NCBI GenBank assembly: GCA_001414485.1
Contig: LLEY01000320.1
Span: 1 to 29,754, forward strand
Source: Calycina herbarum
Taxonomy: Eukaryota; Ascomycota; Leotiomycetes; Helotiales; Pezizellaceae
DNA: 29,754 nt
Direction of reading: 5' to 3'
Shown here: in pieces, positions 18,630-28,663 of the stretch
How positions within the stretch are numbered: position 1 is the first letter of the stretch
Layout: each line of letters begins with the position of its first letter
The notes under the pieces: generated by a model
What the model was told of the DNA's origin: nothing
Database searches by the model: none
What the model saw: the letters and a program-made list of their open reading frames with translations, nothing else
Made by a program: the position numbers and the translations under genes

Positions 18630-19762
18630 ACGTGATCCATCACCGAGCTGCGCACATCACCGAGCTGCGCACTTTTACCGACTTCTACTACTTCAAAATA
18701 CAATAAATCAACCACAACAATAGATAAAACTTATTACTCTTCGGATTCTAATAAGCTAGATATATCTACAAGTTCTTGACAAGTTCGCGTATTATGACCA
18801 GTCTTTCCGCAAGTACTACAACGTTGCGCAGTCGAAATCCCTTCCTCACGATTTACCCTTCCAAAGCGCTTGTCGCGTCGTATCTGCTCATTTACTTCGT
18901 CTTAAGCCATAATATCGTGTACATCCTCTACAGTAAGTGCACCTCCTTAACGGATACGATTCTTTTTAGCTCTGCGACGCTTAGAAAGTGCCTCATTTGC
19001 CGCTCGAAGTATACGTAGCTCGGCATTGACAAGAGTCAATTCATAAGCCAAACGCTCTATACCTTGCTGTCGCCTATTCTCGATTGCCTAGTTAAACTGC
19101 CTTACTCTTGCCACGTCGATCGGCACGAGTAACAACCATTCCAGGACAGATTTAACCTATTATAAAGCCGGTCTCGTCGAAGTTGTAGAAATCGCTATCC
19201 ACCATACCATATTTCGCCCGCATATTCTCTACTAGTCGAAACCACGCGCCAATTAACTCAGGATCTTCGCATAAGGCTCTTTAAAAGTCGTAAACGCGAT
19301 TGAAACGCGTCTTTAGCTCTGGTCGTCGAACTACGAATCGTTCTACCTAGCGCTTTCCGACGCGTTTTACTCCGCGCGCCTCGAGGAGGTAATTCGCCAT
19401 ATCTTCTACATTAACTAGCCGAGGCGAAAACCCTCTAGAATCTCGATCGAATATATGTCGAATAATTGTTTCCTCCTCTAATTTCGTCAGCTTTAAACAA
19501 TTGGGTTCAGCATCGCTGCGAGAAGGTCGGCCGTTTATTCTAAGACGAAGAGTAGATTTAGGAACTTTGTAGATTTTTACAGCGTTTCTACAGCTTAATT
19601 TTCGTTTAGATGTTCGAATAGCTTCAATAGCTAATATAATTCGTGCTTCTTGAGTTTGGACTTGCATTGTAGAAGAAGAAAACGCGTGTTAAAGTAGTAG
19701 GGTAGTAAATTCGGTAAAAGTGCGCAGCTCGGTGATGTACGCAGCTCGGTGATGGATCACGT
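18630..19762 (-). mobile_element. Element B: 1133-bp pogo-like transposon with an internal deletion
   Basis: Flanked by TA (18628-18629 and 19763-19764). The terminal inverted repeats are about 52 bp and differ at one position. They start ACGTGATCCATCACCGAGCT and hold two copies of ATCACCGAGCTGCGCAC. The interior is one minus-strand transposase remnant. The near-identical ends imply fairly recent insertion, but the coding part is RIP-mutated and lacks the catalytic core, so it is non-autonomous. Confidence 0.9.
18734..19667 (-). pseudogene. Pogo-like transposase of element B, RIP stops and core deletion
   Basis: From a true ATG (19667), 106 codons are open. They hold a psq-type helix-turn-helix (about residues 10-50, CRNAVKIYKVPKSTLRLRI) and the start of the second DNA-binding domain (LTKLEEETIIRHI, then DSRGFSP). 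A TAG then sits where Trp is expected, after VGKR. Reading on gives RPELKTRFNRVYDF, stop, RALCEDPELI and then FYNFDETGFIIG with the first catalytic Asp, ending near a GNRE block. The rest of the DDE core is missing. A C-terminal part resumes in another frame: AELRILRAANEALSKRR, a TVEDVHDIM segment and a CCHC zinc knuckle CSTCGKTGHNTRTC, ending at TAA 18734-18736. Stops lie at Trp and Gln positions, as RIP predicts. Confidence 0.88.
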
Positions 19763-20249
19763 TATCTTAAAATCTCTTCTCTAGCTATTATAATCATCGC
19801 TCTACTACTTTACTTGATATAAGGAAAACCTAATTCTTAATACTATTCTAGATAGTAATAATACTCTTAACTTCTAAGAAATCGTAGCTAACTTTAATAG
19901 AAGTAAGGAGTATATCTACCTTATCTTTAATAAATACCTTACTAATTTTAATAATAATAATAATAGAGATAAGAGAAGAAAGAGGAGTAAGAGAGAGAGG
20001 AGAAGAGGAGAAGAAGAGAGAAGGTAGAGGAGAGAGAGTAGTAGAGAGAGAAGAAGGAAGATAGAAGAAGAGAGGTAAAGGAGAGAAGTAGAGAGATAGA
20101 GAAGGAGAGAGGTAAAGAAGAAGAGAGAAGAAAGAAGGTAGAGCAAATAGAAGAGAGAAAGTTCTAAGTATAAAAGATATAAAGGATATAAGAAAAAGTA
20201 AAGGTAAGTAAGAAGGATATGAAGCTCTATAAAGTATACTTAATAGCTA
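19763..20249. other. Interior of element D with a purine-rich tract
   Basis: Lies between elements B and C. From about 19965 to 20220 the plus strand is almost purely purine (GAGA, GAAGAAG), an imperfect GA-rich low-complexity tract. Read in one frame, the part before it gives FNRSKEYIYLIFNKYLTNFN, which looks like protein and may be a remnant of D's own coding region. Not identified. Confidence 0.5.
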
Positions 20250-20337
20250 ACGTGTTTTATAAGCGAGCTGGCCACTTTTCAAACTTTACAACAATCATCA
20301 ACTTCTAGTTATATTATCTCTACTAAACAACGCCTAA

Positions 20338-21236
20338 ATGTCTTCCAACGAAAACAAGATCAACTTAGCTATCTAAGCACTCGAAAACGGCGCGTCAATT
20401 ACCCAACGAAGCGCGGCGAAGGCCTATGATGCCCCTCGATCTACTATTTTAAGCCGACGCGCCGGAATCTAACTAAGACGCGATTACGTGCTTAATTCGA
20501 AGAAACTTACGAAGCTAGAGGAGGAGGCGATAATTAGGCATATATTAAAGCAGGATTCGAGAGGGTTTTCGCCTATAAAGGATATAGTACGAGATATAGC
20601 CAACAACTTGCTAAAGGAGCGCGATAGGCAGCCTATAGGCAGGAACTGGCCGGATAACTTTATTCGGCGTATACCTAAGCTAAAAACTCGATAGAGTCGT
20701 TCTTATAATCATTAGCGAGCTTTAACTGAAGATCCACGGATCATTAGCCTATGGTTTACACTTATACAGTTATTTAAGGACAAACATGGTATTATAGACG
20801 AGGATATATACAATTTCGACGAGACTGGTTTTATAATAGGTGTTATATCATCTTAGCTTGTTATTACAAGTTTAGAGATACGCGGGAGACGTAAAAAAGT
20901 TCAGCTAGGCAATCGCGAATAGGTTATAGTTATTTAAGGAGTTAATACGACAGGTTAGGTAATAGTGTTAATACGGAAAGAAATCACAGATCTTCGCGAG
21001 GTAACTAAGTATAAGAGTCGTAAAAGGAAATATATTCAGAGTTAAGAGACATTAACAGTAGAGGAGGTAATTAGTTTAGTTACTCCCACAGAAAATAGCG
21101 ATCAGGAGGGTAGCAGAGAGATAAAAAGAAGGTTCAGGCAGAGAGACACTATAGGCGTTATAGCAAAATTAGACACAATTCTCGTACTTGTCAAGTAGAA
21201 ATAGTAGATACTAAAGATAGTAACGACTCTAAATAA
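20338..21236 (+). pseudogene. Pogo-like transposase of element C, RIP stops and core deletion
   Basis: Starts MSSNENKINLAI, then a stop at a Gln position, and keeps the psq-type helix-turn-helix (SAAKAYDAPRSTI) and second DNA-binding domain (LTKLEEEAIIRHI, DSRGFSP). RIPKLKTR and RALTEDPRII follow, then IYNFDETGFIIGVI with the first catalytic Asp, and VQLGNRE. The catalytic middle is then absent. The C-terminal part (TLTVEEVISLV, then RHNSRTCQVEIVD) is a degraded counterpart of element B's zinc knuckle, with Cys changed to Tyr. It ends at TAA 21234-21236. Same architecture and nearly the same deletion point as element B, but the families differ in sequence and termini. Confidence 0.85.
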
Positions 21237-21318
21237 TCTTATAGTATCTTATATAATATAATAGCTTGTTCTAGTGTTAAGTAATTTGTATTTAAAAATA
21301 AGTTGTTCGGAAAAGTGG

Positions 21319-21323
21319 CCAGC
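21319..21323. repeat. Target-site duplication (left), CCAGC
   Basis: Five bases directly before the 5' LTR, identical to 28586-28590 directly after the 3' LTR. They derive from element C's right terminal repeat. Confidence 0.9.
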
Positions 21324-21756
21324 TGTTACGAATCACGTGCACACGTGATGAGTGAAGACCAGGCGGCGTCCTGACAGGTTAAGCACTATCGGAATACTCT
21401 TATAATAGATAGGGATCGGTTAGGTTAGCTAAGCGATCTAAGGATTTCATTATAATAATCACGTGACAAAAGGGACCGCTGGATCGCTAGGCGAACTAGC
21501 TCGTTGGATCGCCAGCTCGACGAGCGAGTTGGCTACCTAGGGGAAACGGAGGTTCTATATATACTAGCACGTCTGCTATCTAGATAGGAGCTTCGTACTT
21601 AACTTTAGTTATTAATCTTATTATCTTATTTAATATCTTTGATATAAGTAACGAGTTCACTTCTAAGTAAACAACCTAGCACATCTATACTTCTTACCTA
21701 TATACTAACCTTTAAGACTTAGTTATCTTGTTTAAGTTTATTCGAGTTTTATTATA
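21324..21756 (+). repeat. 5' LTR
   Basis: 433 bp. It opens with paired CACGTG palindromes (ATCACGTGCACACGTGAT). The TATA box is at about 21556-21563. The part after the TATA box is far more AT-shifted than in the 3' LTR (for example GTACTTAA for GTGCTCAA, and a TTATTATA end for TCGTTACA). Confidence 0.92.
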
Positions 21757-21768
21757 TTTTGAGCACCT
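21757..21768 (+). promoter_or_regulatory. Candidate primer-binding site, possibly self-priming
   Basis: The bases after the 5' LTR do not start with TGG, as a tRNA-primed site would. TTGAGCAC (21759-21766) is the exact complement of GTGCTCAA in the LTR (28424-28431 in the 3' copy; RIP-altered in the 5' copy). That site lies about 39 bases after the TATA box, where the transcript should start. This is the arrangement of Tf1-type self-priming. An 8-base match alone is modest evidence. Confidence 0.35.
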
Positions 21769-24700
21769 GCTTAGAAGTTTAGTCGCTATAGCCTTAGTAA
21801 CCCCTACCGTAGTAGCTAGCCTGAATACTAGTCGAGTCAACGTCGTAGGAACATCTAGAAGTATGACCGGAAGAACACCTGCTGGTATACAGTTAACTAG
21901 GAACGACGACAATGTTAGTATACCGGACGCCCCCGAGCCCTATAAGGTCGAAGTACTTGAGTTAATTAAAGTTAAGATGCTAGATACGTATTATAGGAAG
22001 CGAAAGGAACTTAACTTATTCCTTCTCTAAATAGACATCTACTTTAACTTTAACTCTGATAAGTTCGAAGACAATTATAATTCGCGAACTATCTTTGCTA
22101 TCTCCTATCTTAGAGGATCAGCATTAGAATAAGCTTAGCTATACTTAGAGGACTTCTTTAAAAATAAGAATAAAGATAGAAAGATAGAATTAACTAAGGT
22201 TATATTTAAATCTTAGAGAGGATTTAAGACAACTATTAGGAAAGTCTTTAGAGACTTCGATATAATCTAAACAGCTATATATAAGCTTTTAGAATTATAC
22301 TAGACCGGATTAGTAATAGATTATATTAATAAGTTTCAACGTTATAGAATAAAGTCGGGATAGGACGCGATTACTCTTATAGAACTCTTTTATAAAGGAT
22401 TAAAGATATATATTTATAAGGAAATAGCTAAGTAGAATATATAGTTCTTAACTATTATAAGTATAATTAAGGAAGTCGTCTAGCTAGACAACCGCCTATA
22501 TAAATTTAGGAAGAGTAACCCTAGATATAGGGAAAAGAGCAAAGGGTTAGGAAAGTGGAAGCACTCTTATACTAGTAAGCATAGTAAGGAGGTAAACACT
22601 ACATAAAAGAAAACCTTTCTAAAGAAAGAAGGACTTTCCTAAGAAGAACGAAATCATCGACGTAAGTAGAACTTATATTATAATTATAGCTAACTAGGCT
22701 ATAGAGTAAATAAGTATAGTAAGAAGAAAGATTCTAAGAGAAAGAAATAAATTAATACTACTATTTAATAATAAGTAGCTTTAACCGATCGTATTAAACT
22801 CACAGATAAGGAGCTTAAAGTACGAGGATATAGAACCTAGATTAAAGATAACAAAGGAATTAGTAGAGTATAAGACACTAATAATAATAGGGATCTACTT
22901 CTCAAGGAATATTATAATATATAATTAGTAATAGAATCTAAGCAACCTCTTTAAGTAGAATATAAATTACTACTATTAACTAGTTCTTTAGAGATATTAG
23001 GTTCATCTTCTAGTTTAGAAGGAGAAATAAAGAATAAAGACCTAGAAGTTAGAGAAACTTAGGCTTTCCTTAGAACTTTTAAATAAGGAAATCGATAAGT
23101 ATATATCGATAATTAGAAACTAGATTTCTAGAGTCCTTATATAATATAAGGAGTTAACCTAACTATCTTAACAACGTATATAGTTGCTAGTAATAACCCT
23201 AAAATAATAACTCTAGTTAGCCTAATTACTAGATAGAAAACTATTAAAGAAAAAGAACTAGAACAGAAATACTAACTAATTAAAAAACCTAGCTACTCTA
23301 AAGTAGGGGATATATAGAAAATATATAATATATTAGATAAAATTAGTATATAGACATAGTAAGTTCTAACAGGATTTAAAAAACGAATTAAAACTCCTTT
23401 TCTTAGAATACTACCTAAAGATATTATATTAAAGGAATTTAAGTAATATATTATTATTATATTAATTAGAAATAATAGGTTAGTATTTAGAGAATATAAC
23501 TTATAATAATTATTTAGTATATTATACTAGGAGCGAAGGGAGCTTAATATAACTAAGTAGGCTAAGACAGAACTAGAGGAATTATACTATCTATTAGTAG
23601 GAGAACTATAGTTTATAGAAACAGTTTAAGAGATAATAGTATAATAGATATAATATAAACTAAGTCTAACTTTAGACTAGTTATTATAGAAACGATTTAA
23701 AGGAATATTACTAGAGCCTACTAGAATAGTAGAATATTATTAGATATACGAAGTAGTATTATCAGATGAAGAAGGAGTAGTATTCTTTCCTTAGTTCTAG
23801 ATTAGAGCTATTAAAGAAAAGAATTTAAGGGATTATATATTTAAAGTTTATTATATAAAACTAGAGATAAGTATACTAGAGGCTACTTTAGATTATCTAT
23901 ATATAGGAGAACTATAGTCTATAGAAGCTATTTTAGAAACCAGTTATAAATAGATCTAATATAACTACGGATAAATACTAAAGTAATTTATAAAAGAAAT
24001 TCTTAAAACTATAGGAATCGTAGAATATAGATTAGTATACGAGGTAGTATATGCTAATAAGGAAAGAGTAAGGTTCTTTCTATAGTATAAGGACGAAGAA
24101 AGAAAGAAGTATAATCGAGAGAATCAATCTTTTAAAGTCTAATATATTAAAGCAAAGTTAGACGCTACTTTAGAAGAAAGATAGTTAGTAATAACTATAG
24201 AAGTAAAGGGAAAAAAGTTATAAGTTATAATAGACTCGGGAATAATAAGTAACTTTATCTCTCTAATAGCTTAAGAGAAGTTAAACGTTCTAATTAAAGG
24301 GATAAGACTATATCGACTAGGAGTAGTTAATAGAATAGATATTATATATTAAGACGGAATTATTAATTAGTAAACTATTCTAATAGAGATTAATATTAAA
24401 GGATACTATTTAGATATATAATTTAATATTATTAAAATAGGAAGTAAGGAAGTAATACTTAGTATACTATAGATTTAGGAACATAATCTAGAAATCGACT
24501 AGAAGGCTAGAACGATAACCTTTAGTCGATATAAATACATAGGTTTGTATTTATAACTTCAAGGCTAGAACGAGGTTAGTGCTACCTCTTCTAAAGCGCT
24601 AAGATACCTTGTCTAAGGTCCTTCGCAGGTTAGTAAGAAAGCTAATAACGAAATACCTATGTAGTATAGAGAATTTAAGGCTTTGTTTAAAAACCTAGAA

Positions 24701-27514
24701 GACTTATAAGCCTTGCTAGAATATTACTTATAAGATTATAAGATTAAATTAAAAGAGGGTTATTATCTCTTAAAATAGAAGCTTCGATTATATAACTAGA
24801 AAAGCCTATAGAGAATAGAAAGTTATATAAAAGAAGGTATTAAGAAGAGATATATTAGGAGATCTAAGTTGCTAATTGCCTTAAATATACTTATTATTAA
24901 GAAGAAAGATAACCTAGATAAGAGAGTATATATTAATTATTAAGAAGTAAATCATATTATAGTTAAGGACGCTTATCTACTACTACCTAGCTAATACTTA
25001 TAGGATAAGTTAGGTAAGGTAGTACGATTTATAAAACTAGATTAATAAAACGCTTATAGACTTATATAAATAAAAGTCAGAGACGAATAGAAGACAGCAT
25101 TTGCCTTACTATTAGGCCTTTATAAGTATATAATTATGCTATTTAGACTTTATAATATACTAGTTATATATTAGAGATAAAATAATAATATTTTAAGAGA
25201 TCTTCTAGGAGTAATAGTAATTTATTACTTAGATAATATTCTAATCTTCTTAGAAAAAGAAGAGGAATATAAGGAATATGTTAGAGAGGTTTTATAACGA
25301 CTTATAAAAGTAAACTCTTAATTAAAACTCTCGAAATACGAGTTTAGAGTAACTTAGACACTTTTCCTAAGATAGGTATTTAGCTTAGGAAAAATAGAAA
25401 TAGATCTAGTAAAGATCTAAGACATCTTAAACTAGAAATTACTAGAGAATGTAAAAGATATATAGTCCTTCCTTAGATTTATAAACTTTTGCTGTCCGTT
25501 TATATAAGACTATATAAAGATTACTAAACTAATGTTAGTACTAGTTAAGAAAGCTATTAAGTTTATATAGAATAAATAGGTAGAGAATACTTTTTAGAAA
25601 ATTAAAGTAAGGTTTATAGAAGAACTTATTCTATATAATTTTAATATAGATAAACCTAGTATAATCGAAACAGACGCCTTAGATATAGTAGTAGGTATGA
25701 TTTATCTATAACTAAATAATAAGAGAAAACTTATACTTATTATATATTATTTAAAAACATTTAACCTAGTATAATAAAACTATAGTATCTTTAACAAGGA
25801 ACTACTTACTATAGTATTAGCTTTAGAATACTAGAGAATTTATTTATAACTAGTAAAATACCTAGTTATAGTTTTATCTAACTACGAGAACCTTAAGACG
25901 TTTATAATAACTAAGGAACTTATAATAAGACAATTAGCTAGATAGTTAGAGATATTAGAAGGATTTGATATTATTATTTAATATATAAAAGGAATATTAA
26001 ATACTTAAGCTAATACTCTTAGCTAGAAACCCAGATATGAGAGAAATAAGAAGTATAAGAAGATTATAATCTTAAAAACTCTTAAGAATAGAGACTTAGT
26101 ACCTACTATATACAAGATAGTAGTAATAAACAACATCTAGATAGATAAAATTTAGAAAATATATAAAGGTTATAACTAGTATATAAAAGGGAAATTATAG
26201 GTTCCTAGCTCGTACGCTAAGGAATTTATACAGGAATACTATACTACGCCTACTTATAGATATTAAGGAATTCGTAGAACCCTCTAGAGAATAAGATAAT
26301 ACTACTATATTAATCGGTTATCTACGATAGTTAAGGAAGTAATAGTAGAATATAATACCTATACTAGGAATAAAGCTTCCTACTATACTCTTTATAAATA
26401 GATAAATACTACTCTAATACTATAGATACCTTAGAAATCAATATCTATAGATTTTATTATTAAACTACTAAAATCTAAAGACTTAATAATAGGAGTTAAA
26501 TATAATACGATCCTAGTTATTATAGAACAACTTACAAAGTATATAATTCTTATAATATATATAGAGTTAAGTATAGCTAAGGAATTAGTATTTATATTCC
26601 TTAGAGAAGTAGTCTTAAGATATAGACTACTAGAAGAGATACTCTTAGATAGAGACAAGCTCTTTACTTTAAAATTTTAGATCGCTCTTATAAAACAATT
26701 AGGTACGAAAAGAAAGCTCTCTATAGCTTTCTACTCTTAAACAAATAGAGGAAACAAACAGATAAATTAAGTAGTTAAAATATACCTTTATTATTATATA
26801 AACTACTAGTAAGATAATTAAGTAAAACTACTACTCTTAACACAGTTTACCTATAACAGTTTAATAACAGAAACAACACTTATTATACTATTCTACGCTA
26901 ATTTTAAGTATAAATTATCAGCGTATCGAGAACCGCTGTCTACAACTATCGACAACCAGCTTACTCGTGTTCATGTCTCGAAAATCAAAGGGCTATATAA
27001 GGAACTTATAGAGGATTTGTAATTTATAGCTAAAAGAAATACATACTACTATAATAAACAACATAGTTAGAAGCTAATACTAAAAGAGTGGGATAAAGTC
27101 TACTTAGTATAAAAAAACATTAACATAAAAAGACTAAGTAATAAATTAGATTATAAAAAACTTAGACTATTTAAAATTAAACATGTTAAAGGACCTTTAA
27201 ATTATAAATTAATACTACTAAGAATAATAAATATCTACCTAGTATTCTATATATCCTTACTCGAACCAGCACTACTAGAAGCACTACCAGCCCTACTTAT
27301 AGAAATTCAACTAGTAAACCTAAACGCTAAGTATAAAGTTAAGAGGATTCTTAACTATAGACTTATCAGAGGACAGGTTAGGTATTTAATAAAATAGTTA
27401 GATTACCTATATTCAGAAAACACTTAGGAACCCAGAAAAAACATTAGCCAGTACTTAGAGGAACTTCAAGAGTTCCACTATTAAAACCCAAGTCTACCTA
27501 CATCGCGTAGTTAG
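21757..27514 (+). pseudogene. RIP-destroyed gag-pol polyprotein
   Basis: Open at first (to 22030), then full of TAG and TAA. Landmarks read through the stops: gag core with AISYLRGSALE (about 22105) and a zinc knuckle at about 22672-22720 in which Cys and His codons became Tyr (NLYYNYS...LGYRVNKYSK). The protease motif is VIIDSG...SNFIS (about 24225-24260). The reverse transcriptase has YYLDNILIF for YLDD (25223-25249), so one catalytic Asp is lost. RNase H begins near IIETDALD (about 25660). The integrase has an HHCC-type zinc region (about 26240-26370), then SIDFI with the first catalytic Asp (26450-26452). A chromodomain is at about 27332-27480 (YKVKRILNYR, then YLIK and an NT-stop-EPR block where TWEP is expected). 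It ends near 27512-27514, overlapping the antisense gene by about 17 bases. Confidence 0.9.
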
Positions 27515-28062
27515 CAAGAAAGGACTCAAGAAAGGCTAGGTCGAGGCCTAGAGCGAGGGCAGGGTCGGAAACGTCGGGCGTAGGAAGGGCGGCCAGCCTA
27601 GCAGCCTCTTCTTCCATCCGCTTCTTTTCTTCCTCCTTCTCCTTTTCCTTTCTTTCTAATTCTTTAGCAGTATCTAGCTCCTTAAGGGAGTTGAGACCAG
27701 CTGCTATCATTCTCTGCTTCCGGGCATAAAGCAGCTTCTTCTACTTATTGACCCGGAGGACTTTCGCCGAGGACTTTCGCCATGGCCTCATCGGCCTCGT
27801 CCTCTAGTCGTTGGATCTGAGCATCCACGGACTCCCAATCTCGAATGGTCGGCATACGGTTCACCTCGCGAACGTCGCAAGTCTTACCGTTCTTTGTACA
27901 ACGACCACAACGATTCAGACTTTTATCTCGAGGGGCGACATATTCATTTGCAAAACCAGCTTTCAAACATCGAGTATAGGGCGCCATTTTTATTCTAGAT
28001 AAGTTGATTTCTTTTCTAAGGGTAATATACTTAGTGCGTTTCGTTAAACGATCGGGTAGCAT
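27498..28062 (-). pseudogene. Antisense accessory gene of the retrotransposon, Cys-rich and coiled-coil, frameshifted
   Basis: Two minus-strand ORFs (28062-27745 and 27710-27498) are one former gene. A perfect 13-bp tandem duplication (27756-27781, GAGGACTTTCGCC twice) shifts the frame. Allowing for it, the frames connect through a single TAG at a likely Gln codon, giving about 158 residues from the well-placed ATG at 27987 (AAAATGGCG) or 183 from 28062. The N-terminal part has the Cys pattern C-x19-C-x2-C-x6-C (RCGRCTKNGKTCD), suggesting metal or nucleic-acid binding. DWESVDAQIQRLEDEADEAM and a Lys/Glu-rich helix (ELERKEKEKEEEKKRMEEEA) look like coiled coils. The C-terminus is hydrophobic-acidic (LALGLDLAFLESFLANYAM). 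Base composition is about 50% GC, unlike the flanking pol. Function unknown; it is not part of the canonical Ty3/gypsy gene set. Confidence 0.75.
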
Positions 28063-28139
28063 AGTGAAAAGAGAAGAAGGCTACTAGCCTTCTAACAATA
28101 TTTCTTAGGTCGTACTTAAGCGTAGGGACACGCTAAGCT

Positions 28140-28152
28140 AAGAAGGGGATAG
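28140..28152 (+). promoter_or_regulatory. Polypurine tract of the retrotransposon
   Basis: AAGAAGGGGATAG directly precedes the 3' LTR: the expected position and composition for the plus-strand priming site. Confidence 0.75.
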
Positions 28153-28585
28153 TGTTACGAATCACGTATACACGTGATAAGTGAAGACCAGGCAGCGTCC
28201 TAACAGGTTAAGCACTATCGGAATACTCTTATAATAGATAGGGATCGGTTAGGTTAGCTAAGCGATCCAAGGATTTCATTATAATGATCACGTGACGAAA
28301 GGGACCGCTGGATCGCTAGGCGAACCAGCTCGTTAGATCGCCAGCTCGACGAGCGAGTTAGCTACCTAGGGGAAACGGAGGTTCTATATATACTGGCACG
28401 TCTGCTATCTAGATAGGAGCTTCGTGCTCAACTTTAGTTATTAATCTTATCATCTTGTTTAACATCTTTGATATAAGTAACAAGTTCACTTCTAAGTGAA
28501 CAACCCGGCGCATCTGTACTTCTTACCTACATACCAACCTTCGAGACTTAGTCATCTTGTTTGAGTTCGTTCGAGTTTCGTTACA
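28153..28585 (+). repeat. 3' LTR
   Basis: 433 bp, starting TGTTACGAATCACG and ending GTTCGAGTTTCGTTACA. TATATATA lies near 28385 and a possible transcript start near 28420. Less RIP-altered than the 5' LTR after the TATA box, but with its own G-to-A and C-to-T changes in the first 100 bp (CGTATACACG for CGTGCACACG). Confidence 0.92.
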
Positions 28586-28590
28586 CCAGC
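28586..28590. repeat. Target-site duplication (right), CCAGC
   Basis: Matches 21319-21323. Followed directly by the rest of element C's right terminal repeat. Confidence 0.9.
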
Positions 28591-28663
28591 TCGCTTGTGT
28601 AGCCAGCTCGCTTGTGAAACACGTTATACTTAAAGAGTAGTATTATAATTATAATAGCTCTCT

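Larger units (their letters stand above)
21324..28585 (+). mobile_element. 7.26-kb chromodomain Ty3/gypsy LTR retrotransposon (chromovirus)
   Basis: Two LTRs of exactly 433 bp (21324-21756 and 28153-28585) start TGTTAC and end in TA or CA. The element is flanked by a perfect CCAGC duplication. The interior order is gag with zinc knuckle, protease, reverse transcriptase, RNase H, integrase and chromodomain, the Ty3/gypsy order. An antisense accessory gene lies between pol and the 3' LTR. A polypurine tract abuts the 3' LTR. All differences I saw between the LTRs are transitions. gag-pol is heavily RIP-mutated and inactive. Confidence 0.93.
20250..28624 (+). mobile_element. Element C: pogo-like transposon split by the LTR retrotransposon
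   Basis: Flanked by TA (20248-20249 and 28625-28626). The left end reads ACGTGTTTTATAAGCGAGCT. The right end is split: GAAAAGTGGCCAGC (to 21323), then TCGCTTGTGTAGCCAGCTCG and CTTGTGAAACACGT (28591-28624). The right end keeps two copies of the subterminal motif CCAGCTCGCTTGTG where the left end keeps one. Joined, C is about 1108 bp. It carries a transposase remnant at 20338-21236. Confidence 0.85.

Noticed and set aside
18776..19018. 80-codon plus-strand ORF
   Set aside because: Antisense shadow of the element B transposase.
19916..20146. Leu/Ser-rich 76-codon ORF resembling a membrane protein
   Set aside because: It is the complement of a GA-rich low-complexity tract.
26431..26658. 75-codon minus-strand ORF
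   Set aside because: Antisense to the integrase region in AT-rich RIP-affected DNA.
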